Part shown: positions 16,889 to 24,673 of the stretch, one piece after another
Layout of the letters: the number at the start of each line of letters is the position of its first letter
How positions within the stretch are numbered: the stretch's first letter is position 1
From: JBCBTJ01 sp964597685
GTDB taxonomy: Bacteria > Pseudomonadota > Alphaproteobacteria > Caulobacterales > Hyphomonadaceae
DNA length: 25,324 bases
NCBI GenBank assembly: GCA_964597685.1
Contig: CAZQZC010000023.1
Coordinates: 1-25,324, forward strand
Reading direction: 5' to 3'
The notes under the pieces: model-generated
What the model was told of the DNA's origin: nothing
What the model saw: the letters and a program-made list of their open reading frames with translations, nothing else
Databases searched by the model: none
Program-made: the position numbers and the translations under genes

Positions 16889-17579
16889 CGCCCGGGTCGT
16901 CCTCGTGACAGGCGCGTCACGCGGGATCGGCCGCGCGGCGGCGTTGCGCCTGGCGCGGGACGGCGCGCACGTTGTCGCCGCAGCCCGGTCAACCAAAGCG
17001 CTGGAAAGCCTCGACGACGAGATCCGAGCGGCAGACGGCGCAGCGACGCTCGTACCGTTGGATTTGCGCGACTACGATGCAATCGACCGCTTGGCGGCGG
17101 CGCTCCTGCAGCGACACGGCCGGCTCGACGGCTTGCTGGGCAACGCCGGCGTTCTCGGCACGCTGGGCCCGCTGCAGACGGTGAGCCCGTCGAGTTTCGA
17201 AGAGACGATCGCGATCAACCTGACCGCCAATTGGCGACTTATCCGCGCCATGGACCCGCTGTTGCGGATGAGTGCGGCTCCGCGCGCCGTCTTTGTGACG
17301 TCTGGTGTTGTTCCGCGCCCACGCGCCTTTTGGGGCCCCTATCAAGCCTCCAAGGCGGGCCTTGAGGCGATGGTGCGCGCCTGGACGGAGGAAGCGGATT
17401 CAAGCGAGCTTCGGGTCAACCTCTTCGATCCTGGCGCGACGCGCACGGGCATGCGGGCCGAAGCGATGCCGGGGGAAGATCCAGAGACCTTGCCAACGCC
17501 CGAACGGGTCGCCGACATGTTGGCGCCACTGCTTTCAGACGCGGAGACGCGCCACGGGGAGCGCGTGACGTTCCGCTAA
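16881..17579 (+). CDS. Short-chain dehydrogenase/reductase, substrate unknown
   Basis: A classical SDR oxidoreductase of 232 residues using NAD(P)H. The cofactor motif is GASRGIG (11-17), NAG occurs at 88-90, and the catalytic residues are Ser141, Tyr154 and Lys158 (YQASK). An arginine after the glycine motif hints at NADPH preference. It lacks the C-terminal signature of FabG. It overlaps the purF end by eight bases and has no strong ribosome-binding site of its own, so it probably depends on translation of purF. An SDR downstream of purF is a recurrent alphaproteobacterial arrangement as far as I recall, but its substrate is not evident. Its stop codon overlaps that of the convergent gene. 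Confidence 0.9.
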   Translation: MTDARVVLVTGASRGIGRAAALRLARDGAHVVAAARSTKALESLDDEIRAADGAATLVPLDLRDYDAIDRLAAALLQRHGRLDGLLGNAGVLGTLGPLQTVSPSSFEETIAINLTANWRLIRAMDPLLRMSAAPRAVFVTSGVVPRPRAFWGPYQASKAGLEAMVRAWTEEADSSELRVNLFDPGATRTGMRAEAMPGEDPETLPTPERVADMLAPLLSDAETRHGERVTFR

Positions 17580-18529
17580 ACGCGCCGGCGGATCTCGTCG
17601 AGCAGCCAGTCCTTCGCCTTAGGATCCGCCGCCGCCGCTCGGAGCCTGTGCGGGGTGGCGATTGCCGCAAGCCGGCCGTTGGACTTCAATAAGTCGCGCA
17701 GCGCCTCTGCTCGAGCCGCCAGCGTTTCGGCGGACGCTGCCGCCGCAGCGAAATCGATCGGGTCTTGTTCCGACCCCGGCGCCACGCGCTCTGGCTTCGC
17801 GGCCATCCAGAGCAAAACGAGCTCAGCGCGCGTCTCCTTTGTTGCACGCTCGCCAAACCAGCGCGCTGAACGTTGCGCGATGGCGCGTGCGCCGAACAGA
17901 ATGTCCATCGCGTCATGGAGTTTGGCGGCCGCCTGGAAGGCCAAGCGAATATCGTCGCGGGCGTCGAACATCGCCTCGCGCTGGTCGCCTTTGAACAAGA
18001 GCGTGCTCATAAGCGGGGGATGCGCGCTCGCGGCGACGTCCTGGAAGAGACCGTACACGGCGCCGGTCGCCGACTCCGATGGCGCAGCGCCTTCAATCTC
18101 TTGTCCGGCGAACATAAGAACCGCGTCGATCGTGTCACGGTATCCGGCTTCCAAAGACTGGGCTTTGGGTCCGAGCCCAGACGCCAACAATTTCACGGAC
18201 GCCCTGATGATTTCAAATCCCACGCGACCGCGAGACTCAAAGACATGCCGCCAATACTGCTGATCGACATCGAAGCCGCGCCACCACAGCTCCCAGCCGA
18301 TGTACTCCGTCCGTTCGTTCAGCGAGGCGAGACGTTGGATCTCTAACGCCTGATCAACTGAATCGGGCGTGTAGCGCGCCAAACCACCCTGCGGCGCGAC
18401 GGGCATGATCCCGCGGGTGCGCCAATTGCGAACATCATGCGAGGAGACTTCGACGCCATGCTCGGCAAGTCGAGAATCAAATTCGTCTTTGGTCAACAAA
18501 GACTCTATCGATCGAGCAACGTTTCCCAT
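17576..18529 (-). CDS. Unrecognised protein with MerR-like N-terminal region
   Basis: I do not recognise this 317-residue protein. Residues about 12-70 resemble a MerR-type winged helix: a WRTRGIMP turn, then LARYTPDSVDQALEIQRLASL, similar to the Arg-x-Tyr and helix pattern of MerR regulators. The remainder is mostly helical and soluble, with WELWWRGFDVD at about 78-88 and an Ala/Glu/Arg-rich C-terminal half; no metal-binding cysteine cluster, membrane segment or enzyme motif is visible. It might be a one-component regulator. The start could be GTG 18535 or ATG 18529; I use the ATG. An AT-rich stretch upstream suggests its own promoter. It is convergent with the SDR gene and overlaps it by four bases. 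Confidence 0.75.
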   Translation of the reverse strand: MGNVARSIESLLTKDEFDSRLAEHGVEVSSHDVRNWRTRGIMPVAPQGGLARYTPDSVDQALEIQRLASLNERTEYIGWELWWRGFDVDQQYWRHVFESRGRVGFEIIRASVKLLASGLGPKAQSLEAGYRDTIDAVLMFAGQEIEGAAPSESATGAVYGLFQDVAASAHPPLMSTLLFKGDQREAMFDARDDIRLAFQAAAKLHDAMDILFGARAIAQRSARWFGERATKETRAELVLLWMAAKPERVAPGSEQDPIDFAAAAASAETLAARAEALRDLLKSNGRLAAIATPHRLRAAAADPKAKDWLLDEIRRRV

Positions 18530-18548
18530 GGACACATCTTGCCCGACA

Positions 18549-18601
18549 TTCGCTAACGAAAAGCGAAATCTATTTATGAACTTAATCGATCCGCAAATTA
18601 A
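18549..18601 (-). promoter_or_regulatory. AT-rich promoter/operator candidate for MerR-like gene
   Basis: The 74 bases between this gene and der are strikingly AT-rich against their surroundings. On the minus strand TTAATT (18596-18601) and CATAAA (18573-18578), 17 bases apart, could serve as -35 and -10 boxes. Between them and the start codon, TTCGCT (18549-18554) and AGCGAA (18562-18567) form an inverted repeat with a seven-base centre, a possible autoregulatory site. Confidence 0.35.
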
Positions 18602-18603
18602 CT

Positions 18604-20094
18604 CTATTTGGACTTATCAGCATAGGGATTCGCCCCTTGGCGAACGTACAAGCGTATGGGAACGCCATTCATATCGAAGGCTTCCCGCACCCCGTTCACC
18701 AGGTATCTCTTGTACTGTTCGGGCATCTGATCCCCGCGCGAGGCGATCAGCACAAAGGTTGGGGGCCGCGCCTTCAGTTGCGCCATGTAGCGCGGCTTTA
18801 TTCGTTTGCCGTGGACCGACGGCGGAGGATGGCGATCAACCGTGTGGCGGAGCCAGCGATTGAGATCGCCCGTCTTCACGCGCGCATTCCAGTCTTCATA
18901 CACCTTCGCCACGGCCGGCATCAAACGGTCGGTTCGGGCGCCGGTAAGGCCGGATAAGAAAACGATCGGCGCCCCTCTGGCGTTGGGCAATAGGCGCGTC
19001 GCCTTGTCCCGCAGCGCCTCCGCCGCCTTGCCGGGCGCATCGAGCTGGTCCCATTTCGAAATTACGAAAACGAGCCCCCGCCCTTCCCGAATTGCGAGAT
19101 CTGCTATGGCGAGGTCCTGGCGCTCGAAAGCGTCGTTCGGATCCATCACCAGAGCGACGATATCTGCGTATTTGAGCGACCGGATCGTCTCGCCCGTGGA
19201 CATCTTCTCCAACCGCTCCTGCACCTTCGCACGCTTGCGAAGTCCAGCGGTGTCGACCAGTCGGACCTTGCGTCCCTCCCAAGCCCAATCGACGGAGACG
19301 GAGTCGCGGGTGATGCCCGCTTCCGGCCCCGTCAGCAGTCGGTCCGACTGAAGAAGCGTATTGATCAGGGTCGATTTGCCAGCATTGGGTCGACCGACGA
19401 TCGCCAGCTTGATCGTATCGCCGCGCGTATCGGCGGGCGCGGGATCTTCGACGCCCGACGCCTCGATTGCGGCTTGAAGCGCGTCGTCGGTGAGGTTCGG
19501 GTCGTCGACATTGATATGAGCGAGCTTGTCCAGCACGTCGGAGCTGAGCCCCTCGTCGCCCGCGTCGTCCTCCTCCAAGAGCGCCTGCGCGAACGCCTCC
19601 TGCCCAAGCGCGATCCGGATCGCTTCGAACAGGTCGCCAAACCCCTCGCCGTGCTCAGCGGAGAGACCGACGGGTTCGTCGAAGCCCAGCGCATAGGCCT
19701 CGATCAACCCCGCTTCACCGGCTTTGCCTTCGCACTTGTTCGCCGCAAGAACGACCGGCAAATCGGCTCGGCGCAGAATCTCAGCGAAGCGTTCGTCCAT
19801 CGGCGTCACGCCGGCGCGAGCGTCGACGAGAAACAGCGCAAGCTCAGCTTCAGCAATCGCGGCCTCTGTTTGGGCGCGCATCCGCGCCTCGAGCGACCCA
19901 TCGGTGGCGTCTTCGAAACCGGCCGTATCGATCAGAGTAAGCGGAAGGCCTGCGAGGTCTCCCGGCGCTTCCTTTCGGTCGCGCGTCACACCCGGTTGGT
20001 CGTCGACAAGCGCGAGCTTCTTACCCGCCAAGCGATTAAAAAGGGTCGACTTGCCGACATTCGGCCGCCCCACAATGGCAAGTCTCAGGGGCAC
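18604..20094 (-). CDS. der: Ribosome-assembly GTPase Der (EngA)
   Basis: Tandem-GTPase factor needed for 50S subunit maturation. The 496-residue product has two G domains: G1 motifs GRPNVGKS (9-16) and GRPNAGKS (234-241), with DTAGF and DTAGLRKR as the G3 motifs and NKCE and SKWD as the G4 motifs. A C-terminal KH-like domain contains KRIKPRYMAQ and ends near PIRLYVRQGANPYA. The acidic linker between the G domains (about 170-226) is longer than in E. coli. The start is GTG at 20094, required to give MPLRLAIVGRPNVGKS. It begins eight bases after the bamB-like stop; yfgM-bamB-der is a conserved order. Confidence 0.97.
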   Translation of the reverse strand: MPLRLAIVGRPNVGKSTLFNRLAGKKLALVDDQPGVTRDRKEAPGDLAGLPLTLIDTAGFEDATDGSLEARMRAQTEAAIAEAELALFLVDARAGVTPMDERFAEILRRADLPVVLAANKCEGKAGEAGLIEAYALGFDEPVGLSAEHGEGFGDLFEAIRIALGQEAFAQALLEEDDAGDEGLSSDVLDKLAHINVDDPNLTDDALQAAIEASGVEDPAPADTRGDTIKLAIVGRPNAGKSTLINTLLQSDRLLTGPEAGITRDSVSVDWAWEGRKVRLVDTAGLRKRAKVQERLEKMSTGETIRSLKYADIVALVMDPNDAFERQDLAIADLAIREGRGLVFVISKWDQLDAPGKAAEALRDKATRLLPNARGAPIVFLSGLTGARTDRLMPAVAKVYEDWNARVKTGDLNRWLRHTVDRHPPPSVHGKRIKPRYMAQLKARPPTFVLIASRGDQMPEQYKRYLVNGVREAFDMNGVPIRLYVRQGANPYADKSK

Positions 20095-20102
20095 AGCATG
20101 AC

Positions 20103-21452
20103 CTATTCGATAGCGATTAGACGCGCATTGTCCGTCAGAACAATCAGTTTATCCTGCGCAACGATCGGCTCGATGAACACATCTTGCCTCAGCCGCACCC
20201 GCTCAAGCTCCTCGCCGGTCTGGGGCGATAGAGCGATCAATTCGCCGTCGGACGAGATGACGATGACGCGGCCCGAGGCGATCACAGGGCCCGCATAAGT
20301 GATGCGGCCCTTGCGCTTACGCTCGTTCTCGAAGCGCGGCAGTTTGGTGGACCAGATGACGCCGCCTGAACCTGCGGCCAAGCAGACAATATCCCCCTCG
20401 ATGCCTGAGATGAAGAGGAACTCTCCGGCAAGCGCCGGGGCCTGGACGGAGGCGATCGGCTGGGCCCAGACCCGCGCGCCGCTACGCCCGTCGATCGCCG
20501 CGAGCAGACCAGACTGGCTGGCCGCGAAAACGAGGCCGCTGGCCAGGATGGGTCGCGACGCCACGTCGTTGATCGCGGAGATTGGCGTGAACCGGCCGGA
20601 CCGGGTCAAGGCGTCGGACCATAACCGCCGGCCATTTGCGGCGAGATAGGCGATCACTTCGCCTGACGAATAGGGTGCAACGACGATATCTTCAATCGCC
20701 GCAGGGCTCGGCGACGACAGCACACGCGCCGGCTCGGCGATCGCCTGATCGCTCCACTCGGTGTTTCCCGTGGTGAAGTCCATCGCGAAGACTTCGTTGT
20801 TTTGGGACGAGACGAACACCAGTCCGTCCTTGATCGTTGGTGACCCCGTCATTGGCGAGCCCAGGCGGCGTTCCCAAATGATGTCGCCGGTTTCAGCGCT
20901 CAGGGCCGAGACCGTTCCAAACCCGCTCGCGACGATCAGCACGCCCTCTTCGAAGGCAAGCCCGCCACCAAGACCGCGCTTGTCGCGCCGCGCGCCCGAC
21001 TTGAGTTCGCGCCGCCATAGGCGCGCGCCAGTATCGAGGTCGAGGGCGTGAATCCGCTGCTCGGCATCCAGGATGAACACGGCGTCCGCGCTGGCGATCG
21101 GCGCCGCCGTCAGCGCGCCTTCCGTACTCGTTCCAGACCCGGCCGATGCGCGCCAAGCTATCTTGAGGTCCCGCGCCGCGTCGACATGGCCGACAACCTT
21201 GCTTGGCCGTGAGCCGCTCTGGGGCCAGGATTCGAGCCGGCGCGCCTCAGGCAGGACGACCGAGACGGATGCAAACGCCGGGTCGGCTTCGATCGCAGGG
21301 TCGCCGAGCACGAGGTCGATCCGCCCACTCTTGTCGTCGTCAACATCGCCTTTGCGATTGCCGCCAAAAATGCCGCCAATGGTCGAGCAGGACGCCAGCG
21401 CCCCGCATGCGAGCGCCGCCAAGGCCAGGCGCAATGTCCGTTGGTTATTCAC
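20103..21452 (-). CDS. bamB: BamB-like outer-membrane assembly lipoprotein
   Basis: PQQ-like beta-propeller lipoprotein of the BAM complex, which inserts beta-barrel proteins in the outer membrane. The N-terminus has a lipoprotein signal peptide with lipobox LASC, Cys22 being the lipidation site. The rest contains repeated propeller blades with motifs such as LDLDTGARLWRREL, LSAETGDIIWERRL and MDFTTGNTEWSD. I choose the GTG at 21452 (449 residues) because it places the signal peptide correctly and has GGAAG upstream; a TTG at 21479 would add nine residues. The start overlaps the end of the upstream yfgM-like gene by eight bases. Context beside der supports bamB. Confidence 0.88.
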   Translation of the reverse strand: MNNQRTLRLALAALACGALASCSTIGGIFGGNRKGDVDDDKSGRIDLVLGDPAIEADPAFASVSVVLPEARRLESWPQSGSRPSKVVGHVDAARDLKIAWRASAGSGTSTEGALTAAPIASADAVFILDAEQRIHALDLDTGARLWRRELKSGARRDKRGLGGGLAFEEGVLIVASGFGTVSALSAETGDIIWERRLGSPMTGSPTIKDGLVFVSSQNNEVFAMDFTTGNTEWSDQAIAEPARVLSSPSPAAIEDIVVAPYSSGEVIAYLAANGRRLWSDALTRSGRFTPISAINDVASRPILASGLVFAASQSGLLAAIDGRSGARVWAQPIASVQAPALAGEFLFISGIEGDIVCLAAGSGGVIWSTKLPRFENERKRKGRITYAGPVIASGRVIVISSDGELIALSPQTGEELERVRLRQDVFIEPIVAQDKLIVLTDNARLIAIE

Positions 21453-22131
21453 CTTCCACTTCCCCCAAAGGTTCTTCAACGACCTCGGGCGCGAGCGGGA
21501 TCACAGCAAGCGCGGCGTCGGCCCGCCGGCGAACGCCCTGGGGCGCCGACGGCGAAAGAGTGAGAAAATTGAACTCGCTTCGCGCCCGGACATAATCGCC
21601 CTCTTCGAACGCCTTTGCGGCGAGCAATTCCTGCGCCAAAGCGCCAATCGCAGACTCGTCCAAGACCAAACCAGCGAGGCGGGTTTCCAAATCTGCAAGG
21701 CTAAGCTGATCGGCCTCGAGATACGCAGATTTTAACAGCGCCAGACGTTCCAACGGACCGCCCTCGGCGCTCGCGACGCGGCTCAGCGCTTCGGCTGCGC
21801 CAATTGCGTCGCCGCCGCCCTCGAAGCGTGTTCCCGACAAGTAATGTGCAGCCAGCGGGGCGATCGCGTCGCCACCCTCGACGAGCGCCACGAATTCGGC
21901 CTCAGCATCGGTGTAGGATTGCGCCTCCAGAGCCGTGCGAGCCGATTTGAAACCGCTCAAACTTTCCGCGGCCTGGCGCTCAGCGCCGGGCTTCAAAACG
22001 AGTTCGTAGGCCGCCACGCCGGCAATGATCAGCGCGCCAGCCCCCCAGACGAAAGGCGCAAACCTCGCCCACAAACGCTCCGCCGTATCCTGGCGCAGGC
22101 CCTCTTCGACTTCCTCAAAAATGTCGCTCAA
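21445..22131 (-). CDS. YfgM-like TPR-type membrane-anchored protein
   Basis: A 228-residue protein with a short cytoplasmic N-terminus, one membrane segment at about 25-45 (FAPFVWGAGALIIAGVAAYEL), and a periplasmic alanine-rich helical domain resembling the TPR_21 family to which E. coli YfgM belongs. YfgM associates with the Sec translocon and periplasmic chaperones; whether this one does is inference from architecture and from its place before bamB and der. The start is a TTG at 22131 (opening MSDIFEEVEEG), with GGAG about ten bases upstream; no nearby ATG fits. The C-terminus is acidic. Confidence 0.82.
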   Translation of the reverse strand: MSDIFEEVEEGLRQDTAERLWARFAPFVWGAGALIIAGVAAYELVLKPGAERQAAESLSGFKSARTALEAQSYTDAEAEFVALVEGGDAIAPLAAHYLSGTRFEGGGDAIGAAEALSRVASAEGGPLERLALLKSAYLEADQLSLADLETRLAGLVLDESAIGALAQELLAAKAFEEGDYVRARSEFNFLTLSPSAPQGVRRRADAALAVIPLAPEVVEEPLGEVEGE

Positions 22132-22203
22132 CGGATCAAGTCTCCAAAAAATATGAGCAATATTGGCATAAGACTACGCGCCAGCCGGTGTCCGGGCAAC
22201 GCG

Positions 22204-23040
22204 TCAGCGGCGCTTGGAGCCGCCTTTTGACAGGTCGTAGGTTTCCGCCGCCCCCGGAAAGCGGCGCGCCCGCACATCGGCGGCGTACGCTTCGACCGCC
22301 TTGCCGATCTCTGCACGCACGTCGCCATAGCGGCGAACGAATTTCGGCGTCCAATCGAACAATCCCAGCATATCCTCCGTCACCAGGATTTGTCCGTCGC
22401 AGGCCGCCGAGGCGCCAATGCCGATCGTCGGGCACGACACTTGAGACGTAATCTCGGCCGCGAGCTCTTCGGCGACGCCTTCGATGACGATGGCGAACGC
22501 GCCGGCCTCATCAGCGGCTTTCGCCTCGGCGATAACCTGTTTCCGCTCGTCTGAAGTGCGTCCTCGGGCCCGGAAACCGCCCGTTACATTAACAGCCTGC
22601 GGACGCAAGCCGACATGGCCCATTACGGGCACGCCGCGATTGACAAGGTGGGCGATCTGCTCGGCTGCGTAGGTTCCGCTTTCGATCTTCACCGCCTGGC
22701 AGCCGGTTTCCTTCATGATCCGTGCTGCGTTCGCAAACGCCTGATCGGAATTGGTCTCGTAAGATCCAAACGGCATGTCGACGACGACAAACGCGCTTGC
22801 CGAGCCGCGCATCACAGCTTGGCCGTGAAGGATCATCATCTCCATCGTCACGCCAACGGTGGACGGCAAGCCATGGACAACCATGCCTACGCTGTCGCCG
22901 ACGAGCAGGACATCGCAGAACGGGTCCATCAAACGCGCCATCGGAGCGGTGTACGCGGTAAGACAGACAAGCGGCGTCTCGCCCTTCGCGGCTTGGACGT
23001 CTTTGACCGTCTTGCGTTGGACTGGAGCTTGGGCCGACAT
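22204..23040 (-). CDS. panB: 3-methyl-2-oxobutanoate hydroxymethyltransferase
   Basis: First step of the pantothenate branch toward CoA: transfers a hydroxymethyl group from methylene-tetrahydrofolate to alpha-ketoisovalerate to give ketopantoate. The 278-residue length is usual. Asp49-Ser50 lie in LLVGDSVGMVVHG and Asp88 in VVVDMPFGSY, the metal- and substrate-binding positions. Lys118 and Glu120 are in AVKIESG, the catalytic Glu187 in VIEGV, and GHVGLRPQ is at 141-148. It is followed 73 bases later by the yfgM-like gene in the same direction. No panC is adjacent. Confidence 0.96.
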   Translation of the reverse strand: MSAQAPVQRKTVKDVQAAKGETPLVCLTAYTAPMARLMDPFCDVLLVGDSVGMVVHGLPSTVGVTMEMMILHGQAVMRGSASAFVVVDMPFGSYETNSDQAFANAARIMKETGCQAVKIESGTYAAEQIAHLVNRGVPVMGHVGLRPQAVNVTGGFRARGRTSDERKQVIAEAKAADEAGAFAIVIEGVAEELAAEITSQVSCPTIGIGASAACDGQILVTEDMLGLFDWTPKFVRRYGDVRAEIGKAVEAYAADVRARRFPGAAETYDLSKGGSKRR

Positions 23041-23093
23041 GCGCGCCGATTAGCATGCGGAGGCGAATCGGCAAGCGCCGAATTCGGCCGGCG

Positions 23094-23675
23094 TTACGGG
23101 ACCGCAGGCACGCCAAACAATATTGGGTGCAAATAGAATGCGATCGCAACATAGGCGATCGCTCCACCCCCGAGAGCCAATAAGTCGCCGACCACATTGC
23201 GCTGAACGTCGGGGCTCGTCCCCGCGTTCCCACGCCGCTTCACCGCTATCCGGTCGGCGACGCCGAAGAGCAGAAAGGACCCGAAGAGGACGACGGACAC
23301 CAGATCTCCGTTGGCGAACAAGTGTCCGAACGCCCAGACCTTCACCGCCGCAAGCATCGGGTGCTTTGCGGCGGCGCTAATGTACCCAGCGGGGGTGTAA
23401 GCTGCGACGAGAAGGATCAGCGCCGGCAGCATCAGGGCCAACGTCACATGCCGTCCCCAAGCCGGGGGAGCGTACAGAATGGCCGCATTTGGCCGCGCTT
23501 CGCCGTAGCCGTAAATCATCAGAACAAAGCCAGCGAGCGACAGAAGCGCATAGAGCGCCATGAACGGGCCCTCGCCCATGCGCTTGCGCATATCGGACCC
23601 AGGCGCGCGGCTGCGCACCATGGAGTAGACATGCACGCCGAAGAAAATCGCCAACCCAACAAGAAAATAGACCAT
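23094..23675 (-). CDS. NnrU family membrane protein
   Basis: A 193-residue polytopic membrane protein with about five or six hydrophobic segments. It resembles the NnrU family: the first helix ends in GVHVYSM followed by a basic loop, and the segment AAKHPMLAAVKVWAFGHLFANGDLVSV matches the family's conserved core. NnrU was first described near nitric-oxide reduction genes, but most members, like this one, are not in such clusters, and the family is distantly related to membrane methyltransferases. No denitrification gene is seen here. The ATG at 23675 has a GGGAG site about ten bases upstream. It lies 53 bases before panB in the same direction. Confidence 0.8.
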   Translation of the reverse strand: MVYFLVGLAIFFGVHVYSMVRSRAPGSDMRKRMGEGPFMALYALLSLAGFVLMIYGYGEARPNAAILYAPPAWGRHVTLALMLPALILLVAAYTPAGYISAAAKHPMLAAVKVWAFGHLFANGDLVSVVLFGSFLLFGVADRIAVKRRGNAGTSPDVQRNVVGDLLALGGGAIAYVAIAFYLHPILFGVPAVP

Positions 23676-23724
23676 GCCCCCGGCTCCCGAACCGTCCCAA
23701 TCGGCGAAACATTAGCGTATTCCA

Positions 23725-23758
23725 CCGAGCGCGTCAGCGCGCAATCAAGCGCGCTCGG
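23725..23758 (-). terminator. GC-rich hairpin at the end of the sigma cluster
   Basis: CCGAGCGCG (23725-23733) and CGCGCTCGG (23750-23758) form a nine-base-pair stem spanning the stop codon of the small membrane protein gene. An alternative seven-base-pair stem (23736-23742 with 23749-23755) is nested in the same bases. No T-run follows, so termination is uncertain. Confidence 0.3.
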
Positions 23759-24092
23759 CGCTGGCGGTCGCCACGATCGAGATCAGCCCAGCGATCATTG
23801 CAACGCCAACCGCCGGCGACGCCTCGATAAAGCCCGGAACCACCCCGAAGAGATCCGCCAAGCTGACGGTCGGCAACGCGTCGACCCCTATGATCCGATC
23901 AAGAGAGCGCGGCGCCTGCAGAAGCGCCACAACCGCCCCTGCGCCCGCAGCGCAGCCGAGCACCAGACGGCGCATCAGCGCGCCTCGCTGGATGCGCCGC
24001 ATGATTGCGCTTGCGAATTCGGGATCGTCGAGGTCCGCTTGTTCGGCAGCGAAAAGCGCCTCCAAGTCCCGTTCGATGTCGTTATCCATCAT
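23745..24092 (-). CDS. Small membrane protein, candidate anti-sigma factor
   Basis: A 115-residue protein with an acidic N-terminal region (MMDNDIERDLEALFAAEQ, then DDPEFASAIMRRI) and two hydrophobic segments, about 42-58 and 92-111. The N-terminal pattern, an acidic stretch then a short Phe/Ile/Arg helix before a membrane segment, resembles alphaproteobacterial membrane anti-sigma factors, but the His-x3-Cys-x2-Cys zinc motif is absent. Position is the strongest argument: its AGGAG ribosome-binding site (24100-24104) abuts the stop of the ECF sigma gene, so the two are co-expressed and probably coupled. ATGs at 24092 and 24089 are both possible. Function is inferred from context only. Confidence 0.7.
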   Translation of the reverse strand: MMDNDIERDLEALFAAEQADLDDPEFASAIMRRIQRGALMRRLVLGCAAGAGAVVALLQAPRSLDRIIGVDALPTVSLADLFGVVPGFIEASPAVGVAMIAGLISIVATASAERA

Positions 24093-24103
24093 TCCGTCAC
24101 TCC

Positions 24104-24673
24104 TCACGACGCAGCCGCGTAGGCGTCGAGCGCCTCTTTCAGCCGCGCTTTGCCCCTCAGCACATGGGACTTCACGGTCCCGACGGGCCACCCTGTCGCC
24201 GCGGCGGCTTCAGAATGGCTCATGCCGGCCGCGACGCACAAGACGATGGCGACCCTCTGCGCCTCTGGGAGCGCGCCAAGCGCCCGGTCCAGATCCAGGC
24301 GCGCACCGCTCGATGATGCGAGCGTGGGCTCCTGGTCGTTCACCGCTTCCAAGGCGTCGCGCCGGCGTTTCTCTTTCCCCGTCACCTGAAGAAATTCGCG
24401 ATAGGCGATGGCGCAGAGCCATGAGCGGAACGCGCCCCCGGAATAGGTCTTGATGGACCGCCAGGCGTTTAAAAACGTCACCTGAGCAATGTCGTCGGCG
24501 ACGTCTGGGGAGCCGGCCAATCGCCTCGCCAATCCTCGTACGACGCCCTGATGGCGTCGTACGAGCGTTTCAAAGGCGGCTTTGTCGCCATTTGCAGCCG
24601 CAGCGGCCAGGTCCGGATCCGCCTTGCGCTCGCCCGCGCGCGCCACGGGCAGCTCAATGATCTCGCCGGGCAT
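24104..24673 (-). CDS. ECF-type RNA polymerase sigma factor
   Basis: A 189-residue extracytoplasmic-function sigma factor, which directs RNA polymerase to a small stress or envelope regulon. Region 2 spans about 35-100, with AAFETLVRRHQGVVRGLARRL, DDIAQVTFLNAWR and FRSWLCAIAYREF. Region 4 spans about 125-185, with ALGALPEAQRVAIVL and the recognition helix GWPVGTVKSHVLRGKARL. No extra C-terminal domain is present. I use ATG 24673 (MPGEIIELPVARAG), which overlaps the upstream gene by 20 bases; the frame extends upstream without sigma character. A perfect 13-bp inverted repeat lies within its region 2 codons. The flanking membrane-protein genes suggest a signal-sensing cluster. The target regulon and signal are not visible. 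Confidence 0.92.
   Translation of the reverse strand: MPGEIIELPVARAGERKADPDLAAAAANGDKAAFETLVRRHQGVVRGLARRLAGSPDVADDIAQVTFLNAWRSIKTYSGGAFRSWLCAIAYREFLQVTGKEKRRRDALEAVNDQEPTLASSSGARLDLDRALGALPEAQRVAIVLCVAAGMSHSEAAAATGWPVGTVKSHVLRGKARLKEALDAYAAAS
24535..24565. repeat. Perfect 13-bp hairpin inside the sigma-factor gene
   Basis: CTCGTACGACGCC (24535-24547) and GGCGTCGTACGAG (24553-24565) are exact reverse complements with a five-base loop. In the sigma-factor reading frame these bases encode LVRRHQGVVR of region 2. A stem this long and perfect could form in the mRNA or be a DNA palindrome. Confidence 0.85.

Noticed and set aside
23322..24122. A 266-codon plus-strand frame across the NnrU and small membrane protein genes
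   Set aside because: It spans two real minus-strand genes and their gap, is His/Arg/Ala-rich and shows no recognisable motif.
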